DNA of 64,000 nucleotides from Phycisphaerales bacterium (GTDB taxonomy: Bacteria > Planctomycetota > UBA1135 > UBA2386), in NCBI GenBank assembly GCA_020247305.1, contig JADCJE010000075.1:1-64000 (forward strand). The letters run 5' to 3'. The notes under the pieces were generated by a model. The model ran no database searches and was not told the DNA's origin. It saw only the letters and a program-made list of their open reading frames with translations. Below, one piece after another: positions 1 to 8,955 of the stretch. Within the stretch, counting starts at the first letter, position 1. The number at the start of each line of letters is the position of its first letter. Made by a program: the position numbers and the translations under genes.

Positions 1-66
1 AGTGCGGCGCGTTGGCGGATGGGCGGCGCGCAGCGGGAGTTGCGACGCGTCGCTGCGGCGTTAGGC
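1..66 (+). repeat. attC-like integron recombination site (left part cut by window)
   Basis: The stretch ends at 60-66 in GTTAGGC, a perfect match to the attC R' core (GTTRRRY), where integron integrases cut and join cassettes. The bases before it are a GC-rich imperfect palindrome, as attC sites are. The left half runs off the window, so the partner R'' box cannot be seen. It sits directly before the first small cassette gene, as expected in an array of cassettes. Confidence 0.6.
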
Positions 67-127
67 TGACCGGGAACGCGAGGCGCTGGAGTTCGGTGCT
101 TCGGTCGAAGACGAGTTGGCCAGACGC

Positions 128-541
128 ATGACGTGCATGAGACCGCACCACCGCAGCACGCTTCGCTCTTCCGTCATCTCGATCTCAATGGTCGTGATGT
201 GCGCATGTCAGGCCACTGGCCCCGTGCGTGTGCGCGCGCTGTTCGACAGTGTCCAACCAGGGATGTCATCGGCGGAGGTTGATGCCATGCTGGGTCAGCC
301 AGTCCTTCGCTACTGCACGGTCGTGCCTCCACGCGTTGGCAACGATGAGGCGTGGTATCTGCCTCCACCCGAGATCGGCCCCCTCGATGCTCCCTGGGGT
401 CCCGGCACCATCTGCGTCGTCTATTCCGTGGACAACCGAGTCGTTTCCAAGCGGCTCAACCCACAGTGGCGCGAGCCGCAAGAGACGCTGGCCAACAAGC
501 CCATGCAGCCGACCGGCGCCCCAAGCGGCGCCGGCGGCTGA
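128..541 (+). CDS. Cassette-borne small lipoprotein with SmpA/OmlA-like motif
   Basis: A protein of about 137 residues. It has a basic N-terminus, a short hydrophobic stretch and a possible lipobox ending in Cys (VVMCAC), so it is probably exported and lipid-anchored. The middle part reads QPGMSSAEVDAMLGQP, resembling the start of the SmpA/OmlA (BamE-like) fold of small outer-membrane lipoproteins. Function is otherwise unknown. The last residues (NKPMQPTGAPSGAGG) are translated from the following attC site, so the stop codon lies inside the recombination site, a familiar feature of cassette genes. Start codons at 116 (TTG), 128 and 137 are all possible; 128 was chosen as the first ATG. It is the first complete cassette of the array. 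Confidence 0.6.
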   Translation: MTCMRPHHRSTLRSSVISISMVVMCACQATGPVRVRALFDSVQPGMSSAEVDAMLGQPVLRYCTVVPPRVGNDEAWYLPPPEIGPLDAPWGPGTICVVYSVDNRVVSKRLNPQWREPQETLANKPMQPTGAPSGAGG

Positions 542-559
542 TGGCCAAAGACGTTGGGC
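490..559 (+). repeat. attC site closing cassette 1
   Basis: R'' is a near match (GGCCAAC, 490-496) and R' is GTTGGGC at 553-559, almost its reverse complement. Between them lies a strong palindrome (CCGGCGCC, loop, GGCGCCGG) that would fold the single strand as attC sites do. The 3' half (CCGGCGGCTGA, then CAAAGACG just before R') is shared with the next site at 985-1050, showing that the two belong to one attC family. Confidence 0.75.
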
Positions 560-611
560 CGCTCAGCTTGCGGATCGCGGATGCTGCCGGGAATCACCGT
601 GGCCGCCGCAA

Positions 612-917
612 TCAGCGCGTGGGCCGGGAGTCGAGCCGTGCCACGAGTTCCAGCGCCTCCCGGATCTGCTCGGTCGTGCCGCTGAGAACCAAGGCGTTCT
701 GGCCGGGCTGCACGGCGATCTTCAAGCCGTCAAGGCTCGGGGACCGGCTGACCAGGGTCTCCTCAAGCGCCTTGGCGACGTCTTTGGTCTGAGTGTGCTC
801 GAGTCTCACGACCTGCATCTGCAGGTCCCCCCCAGCGCCAGGGGCTTTGGCTGCTGGTGTGGTGGTGGGTGTGTGGCAGGCGGCGCAGGCTAGGAGCACT
901 GGGAGGAGGCGGTTCAT
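612..917 (-). CDS. Inverted cassette gene: small lipoprotein with secretin N-domain-like fold
   Basis: A 101-residue protein. MNRLLPVLLACAAC is a clear lipoprotein signal with the lipid-accepting Cys at residue 14. After a Thr/Pro/Ala linker the mature part (VVRLEHTQTKDVAKALEETL, later NALVLSGTTEQIREALELV) matches the repeated N1/NolW domain of secretins such as PilQ and GspD, which pack into the periplasmic ring. There is no secretin pore domain. The start is supported by a GCAGGAG ribosome site six bases upstream of the ATG at 917. It lies between two attC sites but on the opposite strand to its neighbours, so it needs its own promoter. A role as an accessory ring or pilotin-like protein is only an inference. 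Confidence 0.65.
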   Translation of the reverse strand: MNRLLPVLLACAACHTPTTTPAAKAPGAGGDLQMQVVRLEHTQTKDVAKALEETLVSRSPSLDGLKIAVQPGQNALVLSGTTEQIREALELVARLDSRPTR

Positions 918-984
918 GGCTCCTGCGACGTCGACGCCTGCGAGTTCTTCCCTGCGGTTCCGGCAGAGATCGGCCATGATGACG

Positions 985-1050
985 GCCCAACAAGCCGCAG
1001 GAGCCGGCGAGCGCCGCAGCGGCCGGCGGCTGAGCGTCAAAGACGCTGCG
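985..1050 (+). repeat. attC site closing cassette 2
   Basis: R'' is GCCCAAC at 985-991, a perfect RYYYAAC. The R' box near 1044-1050 is degenerate (GCTGCGC instead of GTTGGGC). The body shares CCGGCGGCTGA and CAAAGACG with the site at 490-559, and has internal palindromes (GCCGGCGAGCGCCGC, GCGGCCGGCGGC). The weak R' may mean this site has decayed and recombines poorly. Confidence 0.65.
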
Positions 1051-1067
1051 CCCACCGGTCACCGTGC

Positions 1068-1592
1068 ATGAAGTCCGCCGAAGTCTACGCCCTGCTCAAG
1101 TCCGACCTGGGCCCCTGGTTCAAGGGCGCTGGTTTCCAGCGTGCCGAGGGCTTCCTCAGTTGGTGTCGCTCCCGCGGGGATGCCTACACCGTGGTGTGGT
1201 GTCAGGTCTCCCGAGATTCCTGGGATGCCTATGCCGGATCCAAGTTTGCGGTGACGTTCCAGCGGTCGGTCGAGCCGTTTCCTGGAGCCATGCAGTCGCG
1301 CAGTGCAAGGTTGGCGGACTTGCTCCCGCACGATGCGCGCGAGGAACTTCGTCGCTTGCAGAACATCGTCATCGCCGGGTTGGTCGCTCCGCCGGACTCG
1401 CATGCGGCTCTGCACGTCTCGGACCGCGCGACGCAACGGTACCGCAAGCAGTTCGTGCTGGACGCCGAGCCGTATTCGGACCGGGACGATGTCTGGCTTC
1501 GCTACGCGACGCCTGACCATGTGCGGGCGTGGTCGCGCTTCCTTCTCGCGCGGTTGCCCGACTGCGTAGCCGCAGTCGAGTCGTGGGCCTGA
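1068..1592 (+). CDS. Cassette-borne DUF4304-like protein
   Basis: A 174-residue soluble protein with no signal peptide. The N-terminal pattern (a helix, then LGPWFKGAGFQRAEG, then aromatic strands with WCQVSRD and FAVTFQR) resembles the DUF4304 family, whose members have a conserved G-F-R/K-R motif after a first helix and no known biochemical role; such small proteins are common in integron cassettes and near toxin-immunity loci. The ATG at 1068 follows the preceding attC closely, typical of cassettes. It ends at the degraded attC-like remnant at 1587. Expression probably depends on upstream read-through. Confidence 0.6.
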   Translation: MKSAEVYALLKSDLGPWFKGAGFQRAEGFLSWCRSRGDAYTVVWCQVSRDSWDAYAGSKFAVTFQRSVEPFPGAMQSRSARLADLLPHDAREELRRLQNIVIAGLVAPPDSHAALHVSDRATQRYRKQFVLDAEPYSDRDDVWLRYATPDHVRAWSRFLLARLPDCVAAVESWA

Positions 1593-1620
1593 CGAGCCCT
1601 TGCGGCCGGCGAGCGCCGCA
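1587..1620 (+). repeat. Degenerate 5' half of an attC site
   Basis: GCCTGAC (1587-1593) resembles an R'' box with one change, and the GCCGGCGAGCGCCGC that follows is identical to the core of the attC at 985-1050. No R' box follows. This looks like a broken attC that marks the right end of the cassette array. The rest of the gap up to 1815 shows no gene or clear signal. Confidence 0.45.
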
Positions 1621-1815
1621 TCGTCGCTCGCCGATCCATGCCAACGGCAGTGGCCTCGCAGGGATGGACGCCTGAGGCAGCAGGATCGTGCCGCGCGCCA
1701 TCGACGCCCTTGCCGGCGCTCGCGGCGCAACGCGATGGACGTTCGGCGGAGCATCGGGTCGATCCGATCCGTCCCGTCATTGCCAAGCCGCCCCGCCGCA
1801 GTCGCCTGCTCGCCG

Positions 1816-4365
1816 CTACCCCCGCAGCCACATCGTCAGCCCCGCCGCCGCCGCCGCCGCGACCAGGACCAGCGCCGCCGCCAGCCATCGCCGGCGGCGC
1901 TGCTGCTGCAGGCGCGTGCGTTCGTCGTCGATGGCGCGCTGGCACTGTGCGGCCACCGCGCGCCAGTGCTCCTGCGCGCGCAGCAGCCGGCCGGGCGGTT
2001 CGCCGTCGGCCGCCAGCGCTGCGATCGCGTCGGCGAGTTCTTCGGCGGCGGCGCGCGCGCGCCGGGCGCGGTCCTCGCGGTTGGCGGCGCCGGCGAACTG
2101 GGCTTCGGCGTCGTCGGCGCGCGCCAGCGCCAGCTGCACGTCGACCTCGCGCAGATCGCGCCGGTACAGCTCGCTGCGGTCCTGCGGCACGTGCATGGTC
2201 AGGAAGAGCAGGCAGTCGCGGCGGTCGGCCAGCGCCTGCTGGCGGGATCTCGCGTCGGCGGTCGGGTCGTCCGCCAGCGCGGCGCAGCGGGCCGCGAGGT
2301 CGACGTTGCGGCGCATCGCCGCGTCGATCTCCTGCTTGCGGCGGCGGGCCGCCGCGAGCCGCTCCTGCAGGCGCGCGGCGTCGCCGCGCTCGGCGTCGTC
2401 GCCGGGTTCGATGCGCGCGACGGCGCGCTCCATGTCGAAGAGGCCGGTCGTCCAGTGGCCGCGCGCAATCGCGCTCTCGGCGCTCTGCGCCAGCCGGTCG
2501 CGCGCCGAGCGCGCCTGGTCGAGGGCGACGCGCAGCGCCTCGATCTGGTCGAGCAGCTGGCTGCGCGGGCGGTCGGGCCGGTCGACCAGCGCTTCGAGCA
2601 GGCGCAGCGTGTCGAGGCGGCCGAGCGTCAGCTGCAGGGGGCGGACCGGCACCGGCACGGCCTGCAGCCGCTGCCGCGCCGCGGCGACGAGGTCCCAGGC
2701 GTCGTCCGTGAGTCGGGCGAGCGCCGCGCGCAGCGCTGCATGCGCCGGGCCGGCGCCGGCGAGGTGCGGGAACTCGTCGGCGAGGCTGCCGATGGTCGCG
2801 AGCGCGCTGCGCAGGCCGACGGCGGCGCCGCCGTCGTCGTCGCGGCCGCCGCCGCCGTGGCGCACCGCCGTCACGAACGCAGCGACGGCGCCGAGCGCCT
2901 CGCCGCCCTGCAGCGCTTCGATGCGCGCCAGCGTCGGCAGGGCGCGCGCGACGCGGTCGAGGTAGAAGCCGAAGCGGTGCAGGCGGTCGCGCTGGCGCGC
3001 CACCAGCGGCGAAGCGCCGCCGCGCTCCGCGGCCATCGCGTCGATCGCCGCCTCCGCCCCGGCGAGGTCGAGGCGGCGCTCGGCGTCGACGATGTGCGCG
3101 AGGGCGTCGTCGATCGCCGCCTTCGTGTCGGCTGCGCGCACGCGCAGCGCGCGCAGCAGGTCGAGCGGAGCGCCCGCGGCGGCCGCCGCGCCGTCGTCGG
3201 CGGCGGCGACGCGGCGCAGGCCGCCGGGCGCAGCGAGCGCCAGCTGCACCGCGCGCTCCAGGCCGTCGAGCCACGCCAGCGCGGCGTCGTGCTCGTCCTG
3301 CCGCTGCAGCGCGGCGAGGTCGGCGGCCGCGGTGGCAAGTCGGCGCGCGATCGCGTTGGCGAGTCCGGCGCGGTGGGCGAGCAGGCCCGCGTGCCGCGGC
3401 ACGCGGCGGAGCGCGGCGGCGTTGGCGGCGAAGGCGGCCGCCAGCGCGGTCGGCGTCGACGGCAGCGTCGGCGACGGTTGCAGCAGGTGCGGCCGCCGCT
3501 GCACGAGCCGCTGGCGCCGGCGCCACGAGGCGACCCGCGCCTCGGCGGCAGCGGCCCCGGCGTCGGCGGGCGCGCGTTCACACCGGCCGCTCGTCCAGTC
3601 GGCGAGCGTCGCCTCGGCCGGATCGGCGGGCAAGGCGGCGGCGAGTTCGCGCAGGCGACTGGCCACCTCGGCGGCGGCGGGGCGCGCCGTGGCATCCGTC
3701 GCCGTGCAGGCAGCGACCAGGTCGGCGACGGCCGGCGCCCGCGGCACGGCGCCGGGCACGCCGCCGCCGAGCAGCCAGTCGAGGGTCGCGCCCAGGCCGT
3801 AGACGTCGAGCGCCGCCGCCGGGGCTGCACCAGCGGCCGCCTCGGGGGCAGCGAAGCCGGCGGTGCCGCGCGGGCCGTCGCCAAGCGCGCCGGCCCCGAT
3901 CGGCCGCGCGTGCTCGAAGTCGAGCAGCACGGTCGTCGTCGCCGTGCGCAGCAGGTTCTTGGGCTTGACGTCGCCGTGGCAGAGGCCGCCTGGCGCCGCC
4001 GGATCGCGCAGGCCATGCAGCCGTGCCAGCGTCGCGGCGACCGGCGCCAGCAGCGCGCACGCGGTCGCCGCCGGCAGCGCGCCCTCGGCGGCGACGAACT
4101 GGTCGAGGTCGACTCCGTCGAGGTGGCGGGTGCGCAGGCACGGCCGCCGCGCCGCGGCATCGTCGACGACGTCGAGCGCTTCGATGACGCCCGGACCGCG
4201 GGCCAACTGCAGCGCCGCCAATTCGCGCTCGGCGTCGACGCGGCTGCCGCGCACGAACACCTTGGCGACGACGTCGCCTTCGCCGGGGGCGCCGCGGCGG
4301 CGCCAGACCAGCCGCGCCGGCGCGGCGTGGAGCAGTTGCGGTGCGGCGTCGTCGGTCGGGGCCAT
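1816..4365 (-). CDS. Membrane-anchored Ser/Thr protein kinase
   Basis: An 849-residue protein with an N-terminal eukaryotic-type kinase domain. Visible landmarks are the ATP-binding Lys35 (VVAKVF), the helix-C Glu48, a catalytic loop HGDVKPKN at 130-137, a metal-binding DFE at 149-151 in place of DFG, and a FAAPEA activation-segment end. The glycine-rich loop is poorly conserved. Residues about 280-800 are Ala/Arg-rich helices, probably coiled coil. The C-terminus is a single membrane helix (LAAALVLVAAAAAAG) followed by a few residues, so the kinase faces the cytoplasm from a C-terminal tail anchor. It is divergent from the sigma-54 activator starting at 4497, sharing a 131-bp intergenic region; the pair may form one signalling unit. 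Confidence 0.85.
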   Translation of the reverse strand: MAPTDDAAPQLLHAAPARLVWRRRGAPGEGDVVAKVFVRGSRVDAERELAALQLARGPGVIEALDVVDDAAARRPCLRTRHLDGVDLDQFVAAEGALPAATACALLAPVAATLARLHGLRDPAAPGGLCHGDVKPKNLLRTATTTVLLDFEHARPIGAGALGDGPRGTAGFAAPEAAAGAAPAAALDVYGLGATLDWLLGGGVPGAVPRAPAVADLVAACTATDATARPAAAEVASRLRELAAALPADPAEATLADWTSGRCERAPADAGAAAAEARVASWRRRQRLVQRRPHLLQPSPTLPSTPTALAAAFAANAAALRRVPRHAGLLAHRAGLANAIARRLATAAADLAALQRQDEHDAALAWLDGLERAVQLALAAPGGLRRVAAADDGAAAAAGAPLDLLRALRVRAADTKAAIDDALAHIVDAERRLDLAGAEAAIDAMAAERGGASPLVARQRDRLHRFGFYLDRVARALPTLARIEALQGGEALGAVAAFVTAVRHGGGGRDDDGGAAVGLRSALATIGSLADEFPHLAGAGPAHAALRAALARLTDDAWDLVAAARQRLQAVPVPVRPLQLTLGRLDTLRLLEALVDRPDRPRSQLLDQIEALRVALDQARSARDRLAQSAESAIARGHWTTGLFDMERAVARIEPGDDAERGDAARLQERLAAARRRKQEIDAAMRRNVDLAARCAALADDPTADARSRQQALADRRDCLLFLTMHVPQDRSELYRRDLREVDVQLALARADDAEAQFAGAANREDRARRARAAAEELADAIAALAADGEPPGRLLRAQEHWRAVAAQCQRAIDDERTRLQQQRRRRWLAAALVLVAAAAAAGLTMWLRG

Positions 4366-4496
4366 CCGTGGGGGACGCCCGGTCGCGAGGCGCGCGGGCT
4401 GTCCGCAGGTTACCCGATGCGGGCGATCGGCTACGATTCGTCGGTTGGCCGACGGCTGCCGCGCGATGCGCGGCCCGCGGCGACGGAAAACCGACG

Positions 4497-6380
<1,884 letters not shown>

Positions 6381-6433
6381 TGCGCCCGCCGTCGCGGCGC
6401 TGGCGCGGAGGCGCGCCGACCGCGCCGTGGTGA

Positions 6434-7414
6434 ATGCCGCGAAACTGCGGCAGTGCGGCGTTGCGGTCGCTACCTTGCGGGCCCTTGCCCGATTCCAGCC
6501 GAGCCAGCGCCACACTCACCATCGTCGGCGACGTCCACCGCTGGTGGCGCGCCGCCGACGCTGCGCACCTCGAGCGCCAGCGGCCCGACCTCGCGCTGTT
6601 CGTCGGCGACCTCGGCGACGAGGACCTCGAGATCGTGCAGCGCATCCTCGCGGTGCAGGTCAAGAAGGCCGTGCTGCTCGGCAACCACGACGCGTGGCAG
6701 AGCTTCGGCCGCCGCACCGCGACCGAGAAGCTGACGGCGATCCTCGACGCCCTCGGCGACGACCACCTCGCGTACCGCGTGCGCGAGGTCCCAGCCGCCG
6801 GGGTCTCGGTCGTCGGCGCGCGGCCGTTCTCGTGGGGCGGCCCCAGCTTGCGCAGCCCGGAGCTGTACGACGAGATCTACGGCATCCGCACCGGCAAGCA
6901 GTCGGCCGCGGCGATCGTCGACGCCGCGCGGCACGCGCAGCACCGCGACCTCGTGATCCTGGCGCACAACATGCCGCTCGGGCTCGGCGACGCGACCACT
7001 GACATCTGCGGCAAGGACTTCGGCAAACCCGGCGGCGACTGGGGCGATCGCGACCTGGCGCTCGCCATCCAGCGCATCGAGGGCATGGGCCTGCGCGTGC
7101 GCGCCGTCGTCGCCGGCCACATGCACCACAAGCTGGTGCATCCGCGCGGCGGCGAACGCACGCGCTTCGTCCGCCGCGGCGGCACGCTGTTCGTCAACGC
7201 CGCCTACGTGCCGCGCGTGCGCACGTCGCCGGAGGGCGGCGAGGAGTCGTACTTCGTGCGCATGCAGTGGCGCGCGGGCGAGTGCCTCGCCGTCGAGGAA
7301 CTCTGGGTCGACGTCGACGGCAACGTGCGCAGCGCGACCCCGGCGCGCTTCGTCGACCTCGCCGGCGAAGCCCCGGTCGTCGACGAGACGCACGACGAGC
7401 CGGCGGGCGGGTAG
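6434..7414 (+). CDS. TIGR04168-type calcineurin-like metallophosphoesterase
   Basis: A 326-residue metal-dependent phosphoesterase. The metal-binding motifs are in order: GDVH, FVGDLGDE, GNHD (LLGNHDAW), a histidine in LAHN and GHMHH near the C-terminus. The signatures VVGARPFSWGG and ICGKDFGKPGGDWGD fit the TIGR04168 family, which I know chiefly from cyanobacteria and plant plastids; the substrate is unknown. The true start could be the TTG at 6485, just after a TACCTT -10-like box at 6471-6476, since residues 1-17 look non-coding in style. It is followed after 81 bp by the FAD oxidoreductase operon. Confidence 0.82.
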   Translation: MPRNCGSAALRSLPCGPLPDSSRASATLTIVGDVHRWWRAADAAHLERQRPDLALFVGDLGDEDLEIVQRILAVQVKKAVLLGNHDAWQSFGRRTATEKLTAILDALGDDHLAYRVREVPAAGVSVVGARPFSWGGPSLRSPELYDEIYGIRTGKQSAAAIVDAARHAQHRDLVILAHNMPLGLGDATTDICGKDFGKPGGDWGDRDLALAIQRIEGMGLRVRAVVAGHMHHKLVHPRGGERTRFVRRGGTLFVNAAYVPRVRTSPEGGEESYFVRMQWRAGECLAVEELWVDVDGNVRSATPARFVDLAGEAPVVDETHDEPAGG

Positions 7415-7495
7415 GGGCGGGGGGCCGTCGCGGCGACCGCTGCCGGCCCCCGGCATTGCGCCGAGGCAAGCCGGCGGCATCATCGTCGCCCCCGA

Positions 7496-8674
7496 ATGGC
7501 AGAGACTGCGGACCTGATCGTCGTCGGCGGCGGCATCGTCGGCTGCGCCGTCGTACAGCACTGCGCCGAGCTGCTGCCCGCGGGCGCGCGCATCGTGCTG
7601 CTCGACCGCGGCCCGGTGGCCGGCGCGACCTCGGCGTCCTGCATGGGCCACCTGATGGTGACGCCCGACGACGCGCAGGAACACGCCTTCAGCGCCACCA
7701 GCGTGAAGATGTGGGCCGAGCTGGAGGAGCGTGAGGGCGGCTTCGACTACAACCCGACCGGCGCGCTCTACCTCGCCGACGACCCGGCCGACGTCGAGCT
7801 GTTCGCGGTGCTGCAGAAGCAGTTCGCCGACCACGGCGACCGCGCCGAGATCCTCGACCAGCGGCAACTCCGCGAACTCGAACCCGGCCTCGCGCACGAC
7901 CTGCCCGGGGCGCTGTTCTACCGGGGCGATGGCGTGGTGCTGCCGATGCTCGCGTGCGGCGCGATGCTGCGGCAGGCGAAGAAGCACAACCCCAACGTCG
8001 ACGTGCGACCGCACACGCCGGTCACCGGCATGCTGCTGGCGGGTGATCGCATCGTCGGCGTGCAGACCGCGCGCGGCGCGATCCACGCCGACCACGTCGT
8101 CAACTGCTGCGGCGTGTGGGCGCCCGAGCTCGCCGAGATGGCCGGCCAGCCGCGGCTGCCGATCGTGCCGCGCGCCGGCAACCTCGCGATCACCGGCCAC
8201 CACGTCACGCCGATCCGCACGCAGCTGCTGGAGATCAGCTACATCCGCTTCGCGCACGGCGCGGCCAAGGTCGATCCGACGCGCACCGACGATCCGGGCG
8301 GGCACGCGATGAACATGCAGCCGCAGAGCAACGGCGGCTGCCTGATCGGCAGCACGCGGCAGTTTCGCGGCATGGACCGCACGCTGAACAAGGCGCTGCT
8401 GCACCGCTCGCTGCTGCGCGCGCAGCGCTACGCGCCCGGCCTCGCGCACGCGCCGATCGTGCGCACGTGGGTCGGCCTGCGGCCGTACTCGCTCGACAAG
8501 CACCCGCTGATCGGTCCGTGGCCGCCGCTGCGCGGGCTGTGGATCGCCGCCGGCCACGAAGGCCTCGGCATCACGCTGTCGCCGATCACCGGCCGCCTGC
8601 TCGCCGAGCAGATCGCCGGCCGGCCGACGACGATCGACGCGACGCCCTACCTGCCGGCGAGGTTCCTGCGATGA
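7496..8674 (+). CDS. DAO-family FAD oxidoreductase (HcnC / opine oxidase B / D-hydroxyproline dehydrogenase type)
   Basis: A 392-residue flavoprotein with an N-terminal dinucleotide-binding motif (LIVVGGGIVGCAVVQH), a glycine-rich second FAD contact and the C-terminal AAGHEGLGITLSPITGRLLAEQ that closes the FAD site in the DAO family. In this three-subunit family the subunit oxidises an amine or amino acid (glycine, D-hydroxyproline, octopine or nopaline). It opens an operon with a small [2Fe-2S] protein and a second flavoprotein, each joined by a 4-bp overlap. The substrate cannot be read from the sequence; no hydroxyproline or opine catabolic genes flank it. Confidence 0.82.
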   Translation: MAETADLIVVGGGIVGCAVVQHCAELLPAGARIVLLDRGPVAGATSASCMGHLMVTPDDAQEHAFSATSVKMWAELEEREGGFDYNPTGALYLADDPADVELFAVLQKQFADHGDRAEILDQRQLRELEPGLAHDLPGALFYRGDGVVLPMLACGAMLRQAKKHNPNVDVRPHTPVTGMLLAGDRIVGVQTARGAIHADHVVNCCGVWAPELAEMAGQPRLPIVPRAGNLAITGHHVTPIRTQLLEISYIRFAHGAAKVDPTRTDDPGGHAMNMQPQSNGGCLIGSTRQFRGMDRTLNKALLHRSLLRAQRYAPGLAHAPIVRTWVGLRPYSLDKHPLIGPWPPLRGLWIAAGHEGLGITLSPITGRLLAEQIAGRPTTIDATPYLPARFLR

Positions 8675-8955
8675 GCGCTTCCCGTCTGCCCGGCGCCGAC
8701 GCCCGTCCGGTCGTCGCGTTCTCATTCGATGGCCAGCGCATCGAAGCGCGCGCCGGCGACACGGTCGCGATGGCGCTGTGGGCCGCCGGCCAGCCGGCGC
8801 TGCGCGCCAGCAGCCGCGACGGCGCGCCGCGCGGCGTGCTGTGCAACATGGGCATCTGCTACGAGTGCCTCGTGGTCGTCGACGGCGACACCGTGCGCGG
8901 CTGCATGCAGGTGGTGCGCGACGGCATGGACGTGCGCCGCGGAGGCAAGTCGTGA
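8671..8955 (+). CDS. Small [2Fe-2S] subunit (HcnA-like) of the dehydrogenase
   Basis: A 94-residue ferredoxin-like subunit. Cysteines in LCNMGICYECLVVVDG and then GCMQVV give the C-x4-C-x2-C...C pattern of a plant-type [2Fe-2S] cluster, as in HcnA and the N-terminal part of opine oxidase subunit A. It would pass electrons between the two flavoproteins. ATG at 8671 overlaps the stop of the upstream gene (ATGA), and its own stop overlaps the GTG of the next, so the three are tightly coupled. Confidence 0.85.
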   Translation: MSASRLPGADARPVVAFSFDGQRIEARAGDTVAMALWAAGQPALRASSRDGAPRGVLCNMGICYECLVVVDGDTVRGCMQVVRDGMDVRRGGKS

